Source of the DNA: Lysinibacillus sp. B2A1 | GTDB taxonomy: Bacteria > Bacillota > Bacilli > Bacillales_A > Planococcaceae | Reading direction: 5' to 3' | DNA length: 64,000 bases | Assembly: GCA_002973635.1 (NCBI GenBank) | Contig: CP027224.1 | Coordinates: 3,792,501-3,856,500, forward strand | In this document: positions 27,096-36,274 of the stretch, in pieces | Position numbering within the stretch: the stretch's first letter is position 1 | Layout: every line of letters starts with the position of its first letter | Program-made: the position numbers and the translations under genes | Notes under the pieces: generated by a model | Told to the model about the DNA's origin: nothing | Databases searched by the model: none | The model's input: only the letters and a program-made list of their open reading frames with translations

Positions 27096-27317
27096 TTATT
27101 CTTGACTATCTTCGTTTCGTCTGTATTCTAAAATATCCCCTGGCTGACATTCCAAAGCCTCACAAATCGCCTCTAAAGTTGAAAATCGAATCGCCTTTGC
27201 TTTACCATTTTTCAAGATAGATAGATTTGCCATCGTGATGCCAACCTTTTCCGAAAGCTCTGTTACGCTCATTTTCCGTTTAGCTAGCATTACATCAATA
27301 TTAATTATCATCGCCAT
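27096..27317 (-). CDS. Small XRE-family regulator (YozG-like)
   Basis: 73 residues from the ATG at 27317 (GAGGTG seven bases upstream). Nearly the whole protein is one helix-turn-helix domain: MLAKRKMSVTELSEKVGIT, then NLSILKNGKAKAIRFSTLEAICEALECQPGDILEY. It follows a DUF2975 membrane protein by ten bases. Such HTH-DUF2975 pairs are common in Firmicutes and are thought to act together. Confidence 0.88.
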   Translation of the reverse strand: MAMIINIDVMLAKRKMSVTELSEKVGITMANLSILKNGKAKAIRFSTLEAICEALECQPGDILEYRRNEDSQE

Positions 27318-27327
27318 AGTAGTCACC

Positions 27328-27798
27328 TCAAACCGTTAAATCATTTTCTGATTTGATATCGATGGCATTTTTTAAGAGCTTTTGAAGCACAGCAGCAAAG
27401 ACCGCCACGATAAAGGAAGCAAAAATGATGACCATACCGATGATAATAAGCCCAGGAGCATCATCTACTTCCGCAACATAGTATATCATTGGCATGCCTA
27501 CCAAGTATAGACTACTAATAACGATTGCACAGTATTTGATATTAATTAAAGCTTTGACTGATCGTTCCGAAAAAGCAATATTTTGATCAATATAGCTTAA
27601 AAGTTTTATGGTCATATACAAGGCAACAAAATAAGCAATTGCCGTAGCATAGACAGCAATGACAGCCAATAAAGTTGCTTTTGGAAAATGCTGTGCGGCT
27701 TTCATAGCAACTCGAGGCACCACAAATATACATAAGGAAAGAACCGGCAATCCCATTAGAAAAACAGCGATTTTTAAAAAGAGTGTTTCACGTTTCAA
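27328..27798 (-). CDS. DUF2975 membrane protein
   Basis: 156 residues from a TTG at 27798 (M-KRETLFLKIAVFLMGLP), with GAGG upstream; the ORF extends further but without a ribosome site, and the family normally begins with this KR-x-T-LFLK motif. Four membrane helices. It is paired with the small HTH gene downstream. Confidence 0.85.
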   Translation of the reverse strand: MKRETLFLKIAVFLMGLPVLSLCIFVVPRVAMKAAQHFPKATLLAVIAVYATAIAYFVALYMTIKLLSYIDQNIAFSERSVKALINIKYCAIVISSLYLVGMPMIYYVAEVDDAPGLIIIGMVIIFASFIVAVFAAVLQKLLKNAIDIKSENDLTV

Positions 27799-27922
27799 AA
27801 AATACACCTCATCACGGATTTGTTGTAAGTTTGATTGTAGCACCTCTTTTATTGATTTACAATAAATTATTATCGATTTCAATATTATTTTTATTGTTTA
27901 CTATTTACCCCTAAGCAGTTTA

Positions 27923-28912
27923 CTATTTTGAAGCAAAACAAAATGATGTACCTTCTTTACTTGACTCTAATGTATATTGTAGCTGAAGAACCCTAGCGAT
28001 ATCCTCGATAATCTGTAACCCTAATCCAGAATGTTTGTGATTTTTTTCAAAGCCAATTCCATTATCCATCATCTTAACCATTCCATTGTCAATCACAACC
28101 GTAAATTTTGTTGCTTTGGAATGTTTTAAAGTATTTTGAAACACATTATCAAACAAACGCTGTAACCATAATTCATTACTTACCCATGATAATTCTGCTA
28201 CATCCAGTTGAAAGCTTAATTCAATAGATTGAATGTTAAATAAATAACGCCATTTGTTTATCATCGTCTCCAATAATTTAGGCAGACTCACTACCTCTTT
28301 AATAATATAGGAGCTTTCTACTGTATCAATAGATTGTGAAGATAATTCATTGGTTAAGCTCGCAATATAGTAAATCTGCTCATTTAATGACTCTACCATA
28401 TCTGGTTGGTCCTTAAGTGTTTCTTCTAAATAAAATAATTGTAATCGAATCGCTGTGAGTGGTGTATTGATATCGTGTCTTAGCTTTTGAAGAAGCTCCT
28501 TCTGCAAACTCTGTTGTTGCTCTAATTCTAGTTCCCGATAGGTTGTTCGCTCGATTAAAATATTGACCGATTTAATAAGCTGTCCTATTTCATCCTCACT
28601 GCCAACTTCTAATGTATGAGGTGTTCTTTCATCACTTGCTAAGTCACGAATTGCTTGATGGAGCATATTAATTTTTGTAAGCAATGAATTAATTGATTTC
28701 GAAAATAAAAAGGCTAGCACACCTAATGATAAAAAGAACACAACTAGCATCATTGGATAGGCAAATGATTCATGAAATGGGATGTCCTGATTTTTTGTTT
28801 TAAAGGCGAACTCATAGATTATGGACATCAACACACTTATTCCTAATAATACAATTGGAACACTGATAATAGCTGAAAATAATAGAATGCGATATTTTGT
28901 TTTTAATGTCAT
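27923..28912 (-). CDS. Sensor histidine kinase
   Basis: 329 residues. Two membrane helices (about 10-33 and 52-71) flank a very short outer loop of about 18 residues, so it probably senses within the membrane. A HAMP-like linker follows, then the phosphoacceptor motif LRHDINTPLTA with His146, and the ATPase N box and G box (FQNTLKHSKAT, MDNGIGFEKN, GLGLQI). Its start overlaps the response-regulator stop by four bases. The operon order is hydrolase, regulator, kinase. Confidence 0.9.
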   Translation of the reverse strand: MTLKTKYRILLFSAIISVPIVLLGISVLMSIIYEFAFKTKNQDIPFHESFAYPMMLVVFFLSLGVLAFLFSKSINSLLTKINMLHQAIRDLASDERTPHTLEVGSEDEIGQLIKSVNILIERTTYRELELEQQQSLQKELLQKLRHDINTPLTAIRLQLFYLEETLKDQPDMVESLNEQIYYIASLTNELSSQSIDTVESSYIIKEVVSLPKLLETMINKWRYLFNIQSIELSFQLDVAELSWVSNELWLQRLFDNVFQNTLKHSKATKFTVVIDNGMVKMMDNGIGFEKNHKHSGLGLQIIEDIARVLQLQYTLESSKEGTSFCFASK

Positions 28913-29580
28913 TGTCGTATATAGGTATTTAAACGATACCCTTCCCCGTAAATATTTTGAAGAATAGTACCTGTAGGATCATCCATTTTTGTCCTAATTT
29001 TTTTAATATGGACATTGATAATATTCTGATTTCGCTCCTCCAGTGGCCATAGATAGTCAATAAAATGATCCTTCGTTAACACTCTATCTCGATTGTCAAA
29101 TAAATAAAAGAAGATTTTACGCTCAATAGCAGTCAAAACAATCTCCTCCTGGACATTATACTTAAAAACCTTACGCTGCTCTGTGTTAATCAAAAGATGT
29201 TGGATTTGTGTCAATGGTCCATAATGCTGCTTGAGCATTTTTTGCATTCGTAAAAGAAGCTCTCTCGGTTCAAAGGGCTTTGTCATATAATCTTCTCCAA
29301 CCGTTAATCCCTCTAGCTTACTTTCAATGTCATTTCGAGCTGACAGAAAGATAATAGGAATAGGTAAGCCTAAGCTTTTAATAAACGTTGTAAGCTGATA
29401 GCCATCTTCTCCTGGGAGCATAATATCCATAATAACTAAATCAATTTGATGGATAATACTCCTAATATCTTTACCATTAGTTTTCCACACTACATCATAG
29501 CCTTCACGCTGGATTATTTTTTGCAGTAAATGACCAATCACTTGATCATCCTCTACGATTAAAATCGTAAAACCTTTCAT
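28909..29580 (-). CDS. OmpR-family response regulator
   Basis: 223 residues. The receiver domain has acidic pocket residues ED-D near position 10-12 and phosphoacceptor Asp52 (VIMDIMLPGEDG), Lys near TKPFEP. The C-terminal winged helix carries LTAIERKIFFYLFDNRDRVLTKD. It sits between the alpha/beta hydrolase and the kinase, overlapping both by four bases. Confidence 0.92.
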   Translation of the reverse strand: MKGFTILIVEDDQVIGHLLQKIIQREGYDVVWKTNGKDIRSIIHQIDLVIMDIMLPGEDGYQLTTFIKSLGLPIPIIFLSARNDIESKLEGLTVGEDYMTKPFEPRELLLRMQKMLKQHYGPLTQIQHLLINTEQRKVFKYNVQEEIVLTAIERKIFFYLFDNRDRVLTKDHFIDYLWPLEERNQNIINVHIKKIRTKMDDPTGTILQNIYGEGYRLNTYIRQ

Positions 29581-30557
29581 TTTATCGACCTTTCTTTGCT
29601 GTCTACTTTATCTTTCATAAATACCATAGCAAGTTGATATATTTCATCAGGTCTATATAAATAAATGCTATGAGTACCTTTTACTTCTTTAACATCCGCC
29701 AAGTTTAATTGCTCAGCAAAATACTTGTAATCCTTGCGCTTTTGTTTTGTATATTTATTTTCCTCTGCAACCGCATCAATAAATAATATCGGTGTATTCT
29801 GAGGTTTTGGCAACATTTCTGATTGTAAACTATTTTCGTAGACTTGTAATAGCTCATTTTTCATATTATCATTAAAAAATTGTTTATAGGACAACGCTTG
29901 ATAAATAGCTTTTTCTTCATCTGTTAAAAAGGTTTGCTTTATTACCTGTGGGTTATAAACTTGTGAAGATGTTAGACGATGTAAGCCTATTTTCGTTAAT
30001 AGATTAATCCCCCTCACCATCCAAGTATCGATTATGCCCATTTTATGCTTCACATATTGACCTGGCAAACCAATATCAAGTGCAATAATTCCCTTGATTT
30101 CTTCAGGGTATTTTTGTGCCCAATAGATAGACTCAACACCAGAGATTGAATGTGGGACAAGTACATAGGGAGGCTTATTTCCACTTTGTAGAAGAGCGGC
30201 TCTCGTTTGCTCTAATATAGTATCAATATCCCGTTTATCATTTGTAACATCGCTAAAACCATAGCCTGCTCTTTCTATAACCGCAATTTTATGCTCCTGC
30301 GAGAATTTGCTATAAAGCCCTTTCATCTCATAAATGGGAGCGGCAATGCCAGAACCAGCCATAAAAATATAGGTGTCCTCACCGTCCCCCTCATTATAGA
30401 CATTGATTTTATGGTGATCGACCTCAACCAATGTTCCCTTATTTTTCAAAATAGTTGCTTCTCTATGTAGCTGAATTTGATGAAACATACATATAGCAAT
30501 TATACCAAGCAAAAAAAACGCTCCTACATACACTAAAACTTTTTTAATTTTTTTCAT
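29577..30557 (-). CDS. Membrane-anchored alpha/beta hydrolase
   Basis: 326 residues with AAAGGAG upstream. An N-terminal anchor helix (residues 7-25) is followed by an alpha/beta fold: FMAGSG for the oxyanion region, LVPHSISG with the probable nucleophile Ser137 (the usual G-x-S-x-G is altered), and GTHSIYLYRPDEI with the catalytic His. First gene of the two-component operon, so its expression or its product may be tied to the signal sensed by the kinase. Confidence 0.8.
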   Translation of the reverse strand: MKKIKKVLVYVGAFFLLGIIAICMFHQIQLHREATILKNKGTLVEVDHHKINVYNEGDGEDTYIFMAGSGIAAPIYEMKGLYSKFSQEHKIAVIERAGYGFSDVTNDKRDIDTILEQTRAALLQSGNKPPYVLVPHSISGVESIYWAQKYPEEIKGIIALDIGLPGQYVKHKMGIIDTWMVRGINLLTKIGLHRLTSSQVYNPQVIKQTFLTDEEKAIYQALSYKQFFNDNMKNELLQVYENSLQSEMLPKPQNTPILFIDAVAEENKYTKQKRKDYKYFAEQLNLADVKEVKGTHSIYLYRPDEIYQLAMVFMKDKVDSKERSIK

Positions 30558-30597
30558 ATAATGCTCCTTTCAATTGTTACTTGAAAGGATATACGGT

Positions 30598-30638
30598 AAA
30601 AATAAATTTCTGATTAATTTTTGTAGAAATTTATTTTT
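30598..30638. repeat. Perfect 14-bp inverted repeat upstream of the hydrolase operon
   Basis: AAAAATAAATTTCT (30598-30611) and AGAAATTTATTTTT (30625-30638) are exact inverted copies about 40 bases before the hydrolase start. It could be an operator for the response regulator or an extra transcript end for the gene upstream. Confidence 0.55.
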
Positions 30639-30642
30639 CATC

Positions 30643-30670
30643 AAAAAAAGCTGCCTAAAATTTTTAGACA
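30643..30670 (-). terminator. Terminator of the DUF1801 gene
   Basis: On the minus strand TGTCTAAAA (30670-30662) pairs with TTTTAGGCA (30660-30652, one wobble), followed by GCTTTTTTT. Confidence 0.8.
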
Positions 30671-30681
30671 ACTCCTACCTA

Positions 30682-31101
30682 TTATTCTGGATAGATGGAT
30701 TGAGTATAGATTACAGTGTGTTTAATAAGCGATTTTAAAATCTCCACATCTATATCTGATAGCTTATTAATATAAACACAGGATTTCCCAGTTGTATGTT
30801 TACCAAAATTCAATAACAAATTTTCTCGCTCAGGATCATCTGGTGCAAAATACAGACTGATTTTAGCCTTTCGCGGAGAAAATCCAGTTAAGGGTGCATC
30901 TCCCTCATGCCCAGTTTTATATTTATAATGGTATTTACCAAATCCGATAATACTTGGCCCCCACATTTTTGCTTCATAACCAGTAACCTCAGTAAAAATA
31001 TCCAAAAGTCGATAAGCATCTTCCCGTTTTTTGGGATTATCAACATTTTCAATAAATTCAATAACGCTTTGATCAGTTTCTTGTGTTTTTAATTCGTACA
31101 T
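30682..31101 (-). CDS. DUF1801 domain protein
   Basis: 139 residues of one domain: YELKTQETDQSVIEFIENV at the start, then MWGPSIIGFGKYHYKY and GFSPRKAKISLYF, the hallmark of DUF1801 (YdhG-like) proteins. No signal or membrane helix. Function unknown. Confidence 0.85.
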   Translation of the reverse strand: MYELKTQETDQSVIEFIENVDNPKKREDAYRLLDIFTEVTGYEAKMWGPSIIGFGKYHYKYKTGHEGDAPLTGFSPRKAKISLYFAPDDPERENLLLNFGKHTTGKSCVYINKLSDIDVEILKSLIKHTVIYTQSIYPE

Positions 31102-31183
31102 GTGGGTACCTCACCTTCTATGGTAGTATTTTCATTTATCATAGCATGACATCAATCTAATAAAAACTATTTATCCGCATATC

Positions 31184-31310
31184 GATTCAGCGGCAATTTA
31201 TACGCCCGTTGAATAGGAATAAACCGCATTCATCTTGATATCTATAGTGGTGAATGTATTCTGTACCTGACGCTTCTATTTCGGTACAAAAACATCTGCT
31301 GAATGAAGAT
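31184..31310. repeat. Degenerate dispersed repeat, copy B
   Basis: Partner of 25731-25902; the same landmarks occur in the same order. It contains CATTCA...TGAATG, which could fold as a hairpin. It lies between the DUF1801 start and the stop of the ABC exporter gene. Confidence 0.5.
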
Positions 31311-31329
31311 AAAATTCCACTGTGATACT

Positions 31330-33141
31330 TTACTCTACTTGCTCTAGTAAAAGTTTTTGTTGGAGATTATGATAAATACCATGATATTGCATTAGCTGCT
31401 GATGATTTCCCTGCTCAACAATTTCTCCCTGCTGAATTACGAGAATTTGATCAGCACTCTCGATGGTTTTTAAACGATGTGCAATTACAAAGCTCGTGCG
31501 TCCCTGCATTAAATGTTGTAAGCCCTTTTGAATATCGACCTCTGTTTGCGTATCGACGCTGGATGTCGCTTCATCTAAAATTAAAATATCTGCATTTTCC
31601 AAAATTGCCCGGGCAATAGCAAGTAATTGACGTTGTCCCTGACTTAAATTTGCGCCTCCCGCATGTACTGGTGTATCATACTGAGCTGGTAAATATTTAA
31701 TAAAATTATGAGCATTGGCTATTTTTGCCGCTTCCTCTACCTCTGCGTCTGTTGCATCTAGCTTACCAAAACGAATATTTTCCCGAATAGTCCCAGAAAA
31801 TAAATACGTGTCCTGCAGAACGACCCCTACTCTTTGACGAATTGTGGCCATTTTATAATTCTCAATATTTTGACCATCAATCAAAATTTCACCACTATCT
31901 ACATCATAAAAGCGTGTAAGTAAATTGATAATAGTCGTTTTTCCTGATCCTGTAGGTCCAACTAGTGCTATAGTGTCACCAGCTTTAGCATGAAAGCCTA
32001 TATTTTTTAGAACGGGCTTCCCTGGTAAATAACTAAAGGACACATGTTGAAATATCACATCTCCTTTTAAAGATTGGATATCAATTGCATTTGGTTTATC
32101 TGCTACCTCTGATGGTTCATCTAAAATTTCAAAAACACGCTCTGCTCCTGCAATTGCTGATTGAAAGGTATTCAATAGATTGGACAACTGATTTAGCGGA
32201 CGGAAAAATTGGCGTGTATACGTGACAAATGCCGCAATGATACCAACTGAAACAATTCCTTGCACCGATAAAAATGCCCCTGTGCCAATGACAACCGCTA
32301 GACCCAGGTTATTCATAAAGTTATTAATTGGACCAAGCAGACCTGACGTAATTTCTGCTCGCTGTGCCGAGTTGCGTAAATCTTCATTTTGTTGATGGAA
32401 TGTGTCAATTGTTTGCTTTTCTTTCCCAAAAAGTGTGACAACTTCCGCCCCTGTAATCATTTCCTCAATATAGCCATTAAGCTTGCCTAAATCACGTTGA
32501 CGCGCTGCATAGTTTTTACTGCTTCGTTTCACAATTTGCTTTGTCGTAAAAACAATCAGAGGAATAATAATTAATGTGACAATGGCTAACTGCCAGCTAA
32601 GAGAAAACATCGCAATGCTGACACCAATCACTGTTAAAACGGATGAAACAATTTGGGTCACACTTTGTGCAAGGGCCGTATTTAAATTATCAATATCATT
32701 CGTGACACGGCTCATTAAATCACCAAGTGCACGCTGATCAAAAAATCTAAGTGTGAGTGTTTGAATTTTTCTAAATAATTCCATTCGTAATGAACGGATG
32801 GTTTTCATCGCTACATGAATCATAACGTATGTTTGTAGCCAGGTAAAAATAGAAGCGATTGTAAAAATGACGGCTAAGACAATGCCAAGACGAATCGTTC
32901 CAGCAACGTCCTTTTTCATAATATAGTCATCAACGATATGTCCAATCATATATGGGCCTACTAAGCTTAAAAACGTAGAGGCGATGACAAAAAATATAGA
33001 GAAATACAGTCCTATTTTTTGCTGCTTCACATATTCCCATACACGGTATATTGTGACCCTTTGATTTTTAGCCTTTTCCACTGGACCACCCATACGAGGA
33101 CCACGTCCAAAATTCATTTGCTTTGGTTGACTTTGACTCAT
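31330..33141 (-). CDS. ABC exporter subunit, catalytically complete half (YfiC-like)
   Basis: 603 residues: a polar N-terminal tail, six membrane helices to about 330, then an ATPase domain with Walker A LVGPTGSGKTT, signature LSQGQ, Walker B ILILDEATSSVD and H-loop IAHRL. It overlaps the upstream exporter gene by four bases. The two halves form a heterodimeric multidrug-type exporter. The partner has a degenerate ATP site, so this subunit supplies the catalytic Glu. Confidence 0.88.
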   Translation of the reverse strand: MSQSQPKQMNFGRGPRMGGPVEKAKNQRVTIYRVWEYVKQQKIGLYFSIFFVIASTFLSLVGPYMIGHIVDDYIMKKDVAGTIRLGIVLAVIFTIASIFTWLQTYVMIHVAMKTIRSLRMELFRKIQTLTLRFFDQRALGDLMSRVTNDIDNLNTALAQSVTQIVSSVLTVIGVSIAMFSLSWQLAIVTLIIIPLIVFTTKQIVKRSSKNYAARQRDLGKLNGYIEEMITGAEVVTLFGKEKQTIDTFHQQNEDLRNSAQRAEITSGLLGPINNFMNNLGLAVVIGTGAFLSVQGIVSVGIIAAFVTYTRQFFRPLNQLSNLLNTFQSAIAGAERVFEILDEPSEVADKPNAIDIQSLKGDVIFQHVSFSYLPGKPVLKNIGFHAKAGDTIALVGPTGSGKTTIINLLTRFYDVDSGEILIDGQNIENYKMATIRQRVGVVLQDTYLFSGTIRENIRFGKLDATDAEVEEAAKIANAHNFIKYLPAQYDTPVHAGGANLSQGQRQLLAIARAILENADILILDEATSSVDTQTEVDIQKGLQHLMQGRTSFVIAHRLKTIESADQILVIQQGEIVEQGNHQQLMQYHGIYHNLQQKLLLEQVE

Positions 33142-34817
33142 AATTGTTCACCAGCCTTTTGCTGTGAAGCATAGATTGCTTGATAGGTTTTATTACTCTG
33201 TAATAATTGTTGATGTGTGCCTTGCCCAACAATTTCACCATCTTCTAACACAAGAATGACATCTGCCTGCTGAATCGAAGCGATTTTTGAGGCGACGATA
33301 AATGTTGTGGTATGTTGATAGTGTTCATGAATGGCTTGTTGTACATGTTTTTCGGAGGCACTATCCAATGCGGATGTTGTATCATCCAGCACTAATATAG
33401 CTGGTCGCCTGATAAGCGCACGGCTTAAGGCTAGTCGTTGCTTTTGTCCACCAGAAAGATTCGTTGCACCCTGTGATAATTTGTGTGCGATGCCTTGATC
33501 AAGTCGTTCCACAAATTCAGTGGCACACGCTGCATCCAATGCTTTTTGTATTTCCACAGATGTGGCATTTTCCTTTCCTACACGGATATTTTTCTCAATC
33601 TCGCCTGAGAACAGCAATGCTTTTTGGGATGTAAAACCAATATGCTCACGTAAAGTTGACAATGCATACGCCTTTAGCGGCTTTCCATCCAAGCGTATTT
33701 CACCACTAGTAGGGTCGAATAAACGAGGTAAAAGTTTTACTAGTGTGGATTTTCCACTTCCCGTTTTGCCGATGAGACCAATTGTTTGCTCTGGTTTCAC
33801 GGAAAAGGTAATGTTTTTGAGGACATCCTCAGCTGTATCATAATAACGATAGCTGACATTTTGAAAATCAATTGCACCATGGATTGCAGTAGCAAGTGCA
33901 TTTTCTGCTTCTTTCACTGTAACTTCCTTATTTAAAACATCTATGATGCGTTCGCCAGAAGGAATTGCACGGGCAATTTGCATCAGCACCATGCTTGAGG
34001 ACATCAAGCCATTCAAGATGATTGTTAAATAATTGATGAAAGCTAGTATAACCCCTACCTGTAATGTTCCTGCCTCTACTTTAAGTGCCCCAAGCCAAAG
34101 TGCTGCGACAATGCCAAGGTTGACCACAAACATAGTAAAGGGTACAAGCACGCCAACAATTTGCTCGGCTGTAATAAAACGCTGTGTCAATGCATCATTA
34201 TGTTTACTAAATTGTTCAATTTGCTGTGTTTCACGACGAAAGGCTTTGACAACACGAATTCCTGCTAAATTTTCCTGCAGCTTTGTATTCACACCATCAA
34301 TTGCCTCTTGCACTCTGCGATATAGCATGCCTGAATATTTCGTAAAAAAGTACATGGCTATGATTAAAATTGGTACAATAATCAACAGTATGGAAAATAG
34401 CTCGCGAGCGGTTACAAAGACAATAATAACTGCACCAATAAATAGCAGTGGCCCACGCACAAAAATACGCAACGTCATCATAAACGCGCGTTGAATACTT
34501 TCCACATCACTCGTTAATATCGTAATAAGCTTTCCTGTTGTGAAATTATCACGTTCCTTTGCTGAATAAGTCATCATTTTCTCATACAATGACTGGCGAA
34601 CATCAGAAGCAAAATGAATCGCTGCCTTTGAACTATAATATGAACAACCAATTCCTCCAAAAAGTCCAAACACCGCGCTTATTAGCATCCATATGAACAT
34701 TTTCAGCACATATGGATTATCACCATTAGCAATGCCTGTATCAATCATATGCTGCATAATTGTGGGCTGAAGTAAATCCATCGTTACCTCAAGCACCATC
34801 AGTAGTGGTGCAATCAA
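33138..34817 (-). CDS. ABC exporter subunit with a degenerate ATP site; N terminus frameshifted (YfiB-like)
   Basis: 559 residues in the longest continuous frame, starting at a TTG. Six membrane helices, Walker A LIGKTGSGKST, signature LSGGQKQR. Walker B ends VLDDTTSALD, with Asp where the catalytic Glu should be, and the H-loop His is replaced by Ser (IVASKI), as in heterodimeric exporters with one dead site. Upstream codons in the same frame encode YLGPYKFFTLIAP, the normal start of this family, but they run back into a stop. The proper start and ribosome site are one base out of frame (see 34818-34870). Confidence 0.85.
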   Translation of the reverse strand: MIAPLLMVLEVTMDLLQPTIMQHMIDTGIANGDNPYVLKMFIWMLISAVFGLFGGIGCSYYSSKAAIHFASDVRQSLYEKMMTYSAKERDNFTTGKLITILTSDVESIQRAFMMTLRIFVRGPLLFIGAVIIVFVTARELFSILLIIVPILIIAMYFFTKYSGMLYRRVQEAIDGVNTKLQENLAGIRVVKAFRRETQQIEQFSKHNDALTQRFITAEQIVGVLVPFTMFVVNLGIVAALWLGALKVEAGTLQVGVILAFINYLTIILNGLMSSSMVLMQIARAIPSGERIIDVLNKEVTVKEAENALATAIHGAIDFQNVSYRYYDTAEDVLKNITFSVKPEQTIGLIGKTGSGKSTLVKLLPRLFDPTSGEIRLDGKPLKAYALSTLREHIGFTSQKALLFSGEIEKNIRVGKENATSVEIQKALDAACATEFVERLDQGIAHKLSQGATNLSGGQKQRLALSRALIRRPAILVLDDTTSALDSASEKHVQQAIHEHYQHTTTFIVASKIASIQQADVILVLEDGEIVGQGTHQQLLQSNKTYQAIYASQQKAGEQL

Positions 34818-34870
34818 TGTAAAAAATTTATAGGGTCCTAAATAGCCCCTAATTGTTTAATTGCCTGCAT
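34818..34870 (-). other. Out-of-frame true N terminus of the exporter gene
   Basis: GGAG lies eight bases before an ATG at 34870 that reads MQAIKQLG and then stops. One extra G in the four-G run at 34849-34846 would give MQAIKQLGGYLGPYKFF and join the main frame. The gene is therefore either broken, phase-variable, or misread here by one base. Confidence 0.75.
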
Positions 34871-35183
34871 TCCTTCGTCTCCGTTCCTGTTAAATCATTC
34901 GTTTTTCATTATAACTGAAAATCCATTTCCAATTGACAGAAATTTTCGAGTCACGTATTGATGTAGTGTAAAATCAACCAGAAGTTTAGTTCTAGCCGTA
35001 TATCCCTATGTATAATTGATTCACTGCCTAATCGTTAGCCTCTTCTACTATCCGATCGCCGCTGCTTTGCTTGGGCGGCAATCATCCGCTCTTTCATTCA
35101 ACTTCAGACTAATAAAAGCTTCTTTCTGCACACAATTGTATACAAAAGTATACAAAACGTCAATATCAACCTAATCTCTACCT
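34871..35183. other. Intergenic gap with a 10-bp direct repeat
   Basis: About 310 bases. GTATACAAAA occurs twice in tandem (35138-35147, 35148-35157). A GC-rich patch near 35060 (CGCCGCTGCTTTGC) recalls part of dispersed repeat A. No gene is seen. Confidence 0.5.
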
Positions 35184-35214
35184 AAAAAAGCCACGCAAGC
35201 TATTGCTCACGTGG
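35184..35214 (-). terminator. Terminator of the ribonucleotide reductase operon
   Basis: On the minus strand CCACGTGAGC pairs with GCTTGCGTGG (35214-35191), followed by CTTTTTTAGG. Confidence 0.85.
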
Positions 35215-35221
35215 TTTCATT

Positions 35222-36262
35222 TTATAAATCATCAAAGCCATTATCTTCTACATTAACTTTTACATATTGACGGGATCGTTGCTCAAAGAAATCTGTTTTG
35301 CCCAAATCCACATCTTCATACGCCTTAATCCATTTTAATGGGTTCTTACGATAGCCCTCAAACGGACGATCAACACCGAGCTGATTACAGCGTACATTGG
35401 CATAGAAATGCACATAATCGTGAACATCCTCCACATCAAGGCCCTCAATTTTATCACCAATCACTTCATTGGCCCAATCAATTTCAAGCTGAACTGCTTC
35501 TCGGAAGATATCCTGTACACGAGCATTGCGTTCAGGTGTATCGTATTCTGGATATTCCTCTAATAGCTCCTGATAAATTTTCACAAATAAATCGACATGG
35601 AGTTGCTCGTCACGATTAATATAATTAATCATTGTAGACGTTGCAACCATCTTTTGATTACGTGCTAAATGATAGAAGAATGCAAAGCCCGAATAGAAAA
35701 ATAGTCCTTCTAAAATAACATCATAGACAATCGCTTCTAACATATTTTCAACTGTTGGTTCTTCTGAAAAAGCACGGTAGCCCTTAATGACAAAATCATT
35801 ACGGCGTTCAAGAACGGGTTCTGTTCGCCAAAAATCAAATGTTCGATCCTGCTCGTCTTTGTTGACTAGACTGGATAGTACATATGAATAGGAATGGTTA
35901 TGAATAACCTCCTGCTGTGCCAAAATAACCATCAGGGCATTTAAGCTTGAATCCGTTAAATAGTCGGCAACTTTGCCTGCAAAATCAGTTTGAACACTAT
36001 CTAAAAGGGCTAATAGTCCAATAATTTTCAAAAATGATTCTTGCTCATCTTTTGTAAGCTCTGGAAAATGCTTGACATCATTGCTCATATTAATTTCAAA
36101 GGGTGTCCAGAAGTTGCCTAGCATTTTTTTATATTTCGGATAGGCCCAGCTAAAGCGCACATCATCCCAATTTAAAATATTGGAGGAACGGCCGTTAACT
36201 ATCCCTGTGGAACGGTTCGGTGCCTCTTTATCCATAATTTGTCGTTTCGTAATCGTTGTCAT
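35222..36262 (-). CDS. Class I ribonucleotide reductase, beta (radical-generating) subunit
   Basis: 346 residues. The di-metal site is visible: LLDSVQTDF, the helix QQEVIHNHSYSY with Glu, His and the likely radical Tyr, EAIVYDVILEGLFFYSG, and RDEQLHVDLF. It makes the radical that the alpha subunit uses to reduce ribonucleotides. AGGAGG lies just before the ATG, 12 bases after the alpha stop. No nrdI is present, so class Ia-like rather than Ib is possible; nrdB or nrdF would both be defensible names. Confidence 0.92.
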   Translation of the reverse strand: MTTITKRQIMDKEAPNRSTGIVNGRSSNILNWDDVRFSWAYPKYKKMLGNFWTPFEINMSNDVKHFPELTKDEQESFLKIIGLLALLDSVQTDFAGKVADYLTDSSLNALMVILAQQEVIHNHSYSYVLSSLVNKDEQDRTFDFWRTEPVLERRNDFVIKGYRAFSEEPTVENMLEAIVYDVILEGLFFYSGFAFFYHLARNQKMVATSTMINYINRDEQLHVDLFVKIYQELLEEYPEYDTPERNARVQDIFREAVQLEIDWANEVIGDKIEGLDVEDVHDYVHFYANVRCNQLGVDRPFEGYRKNPLKWIKAYEDVDLGKTDFFEQRSRQYVKVNVEDNGFDDL

Positions 36263-36274
36263 TATTTTATCCTC

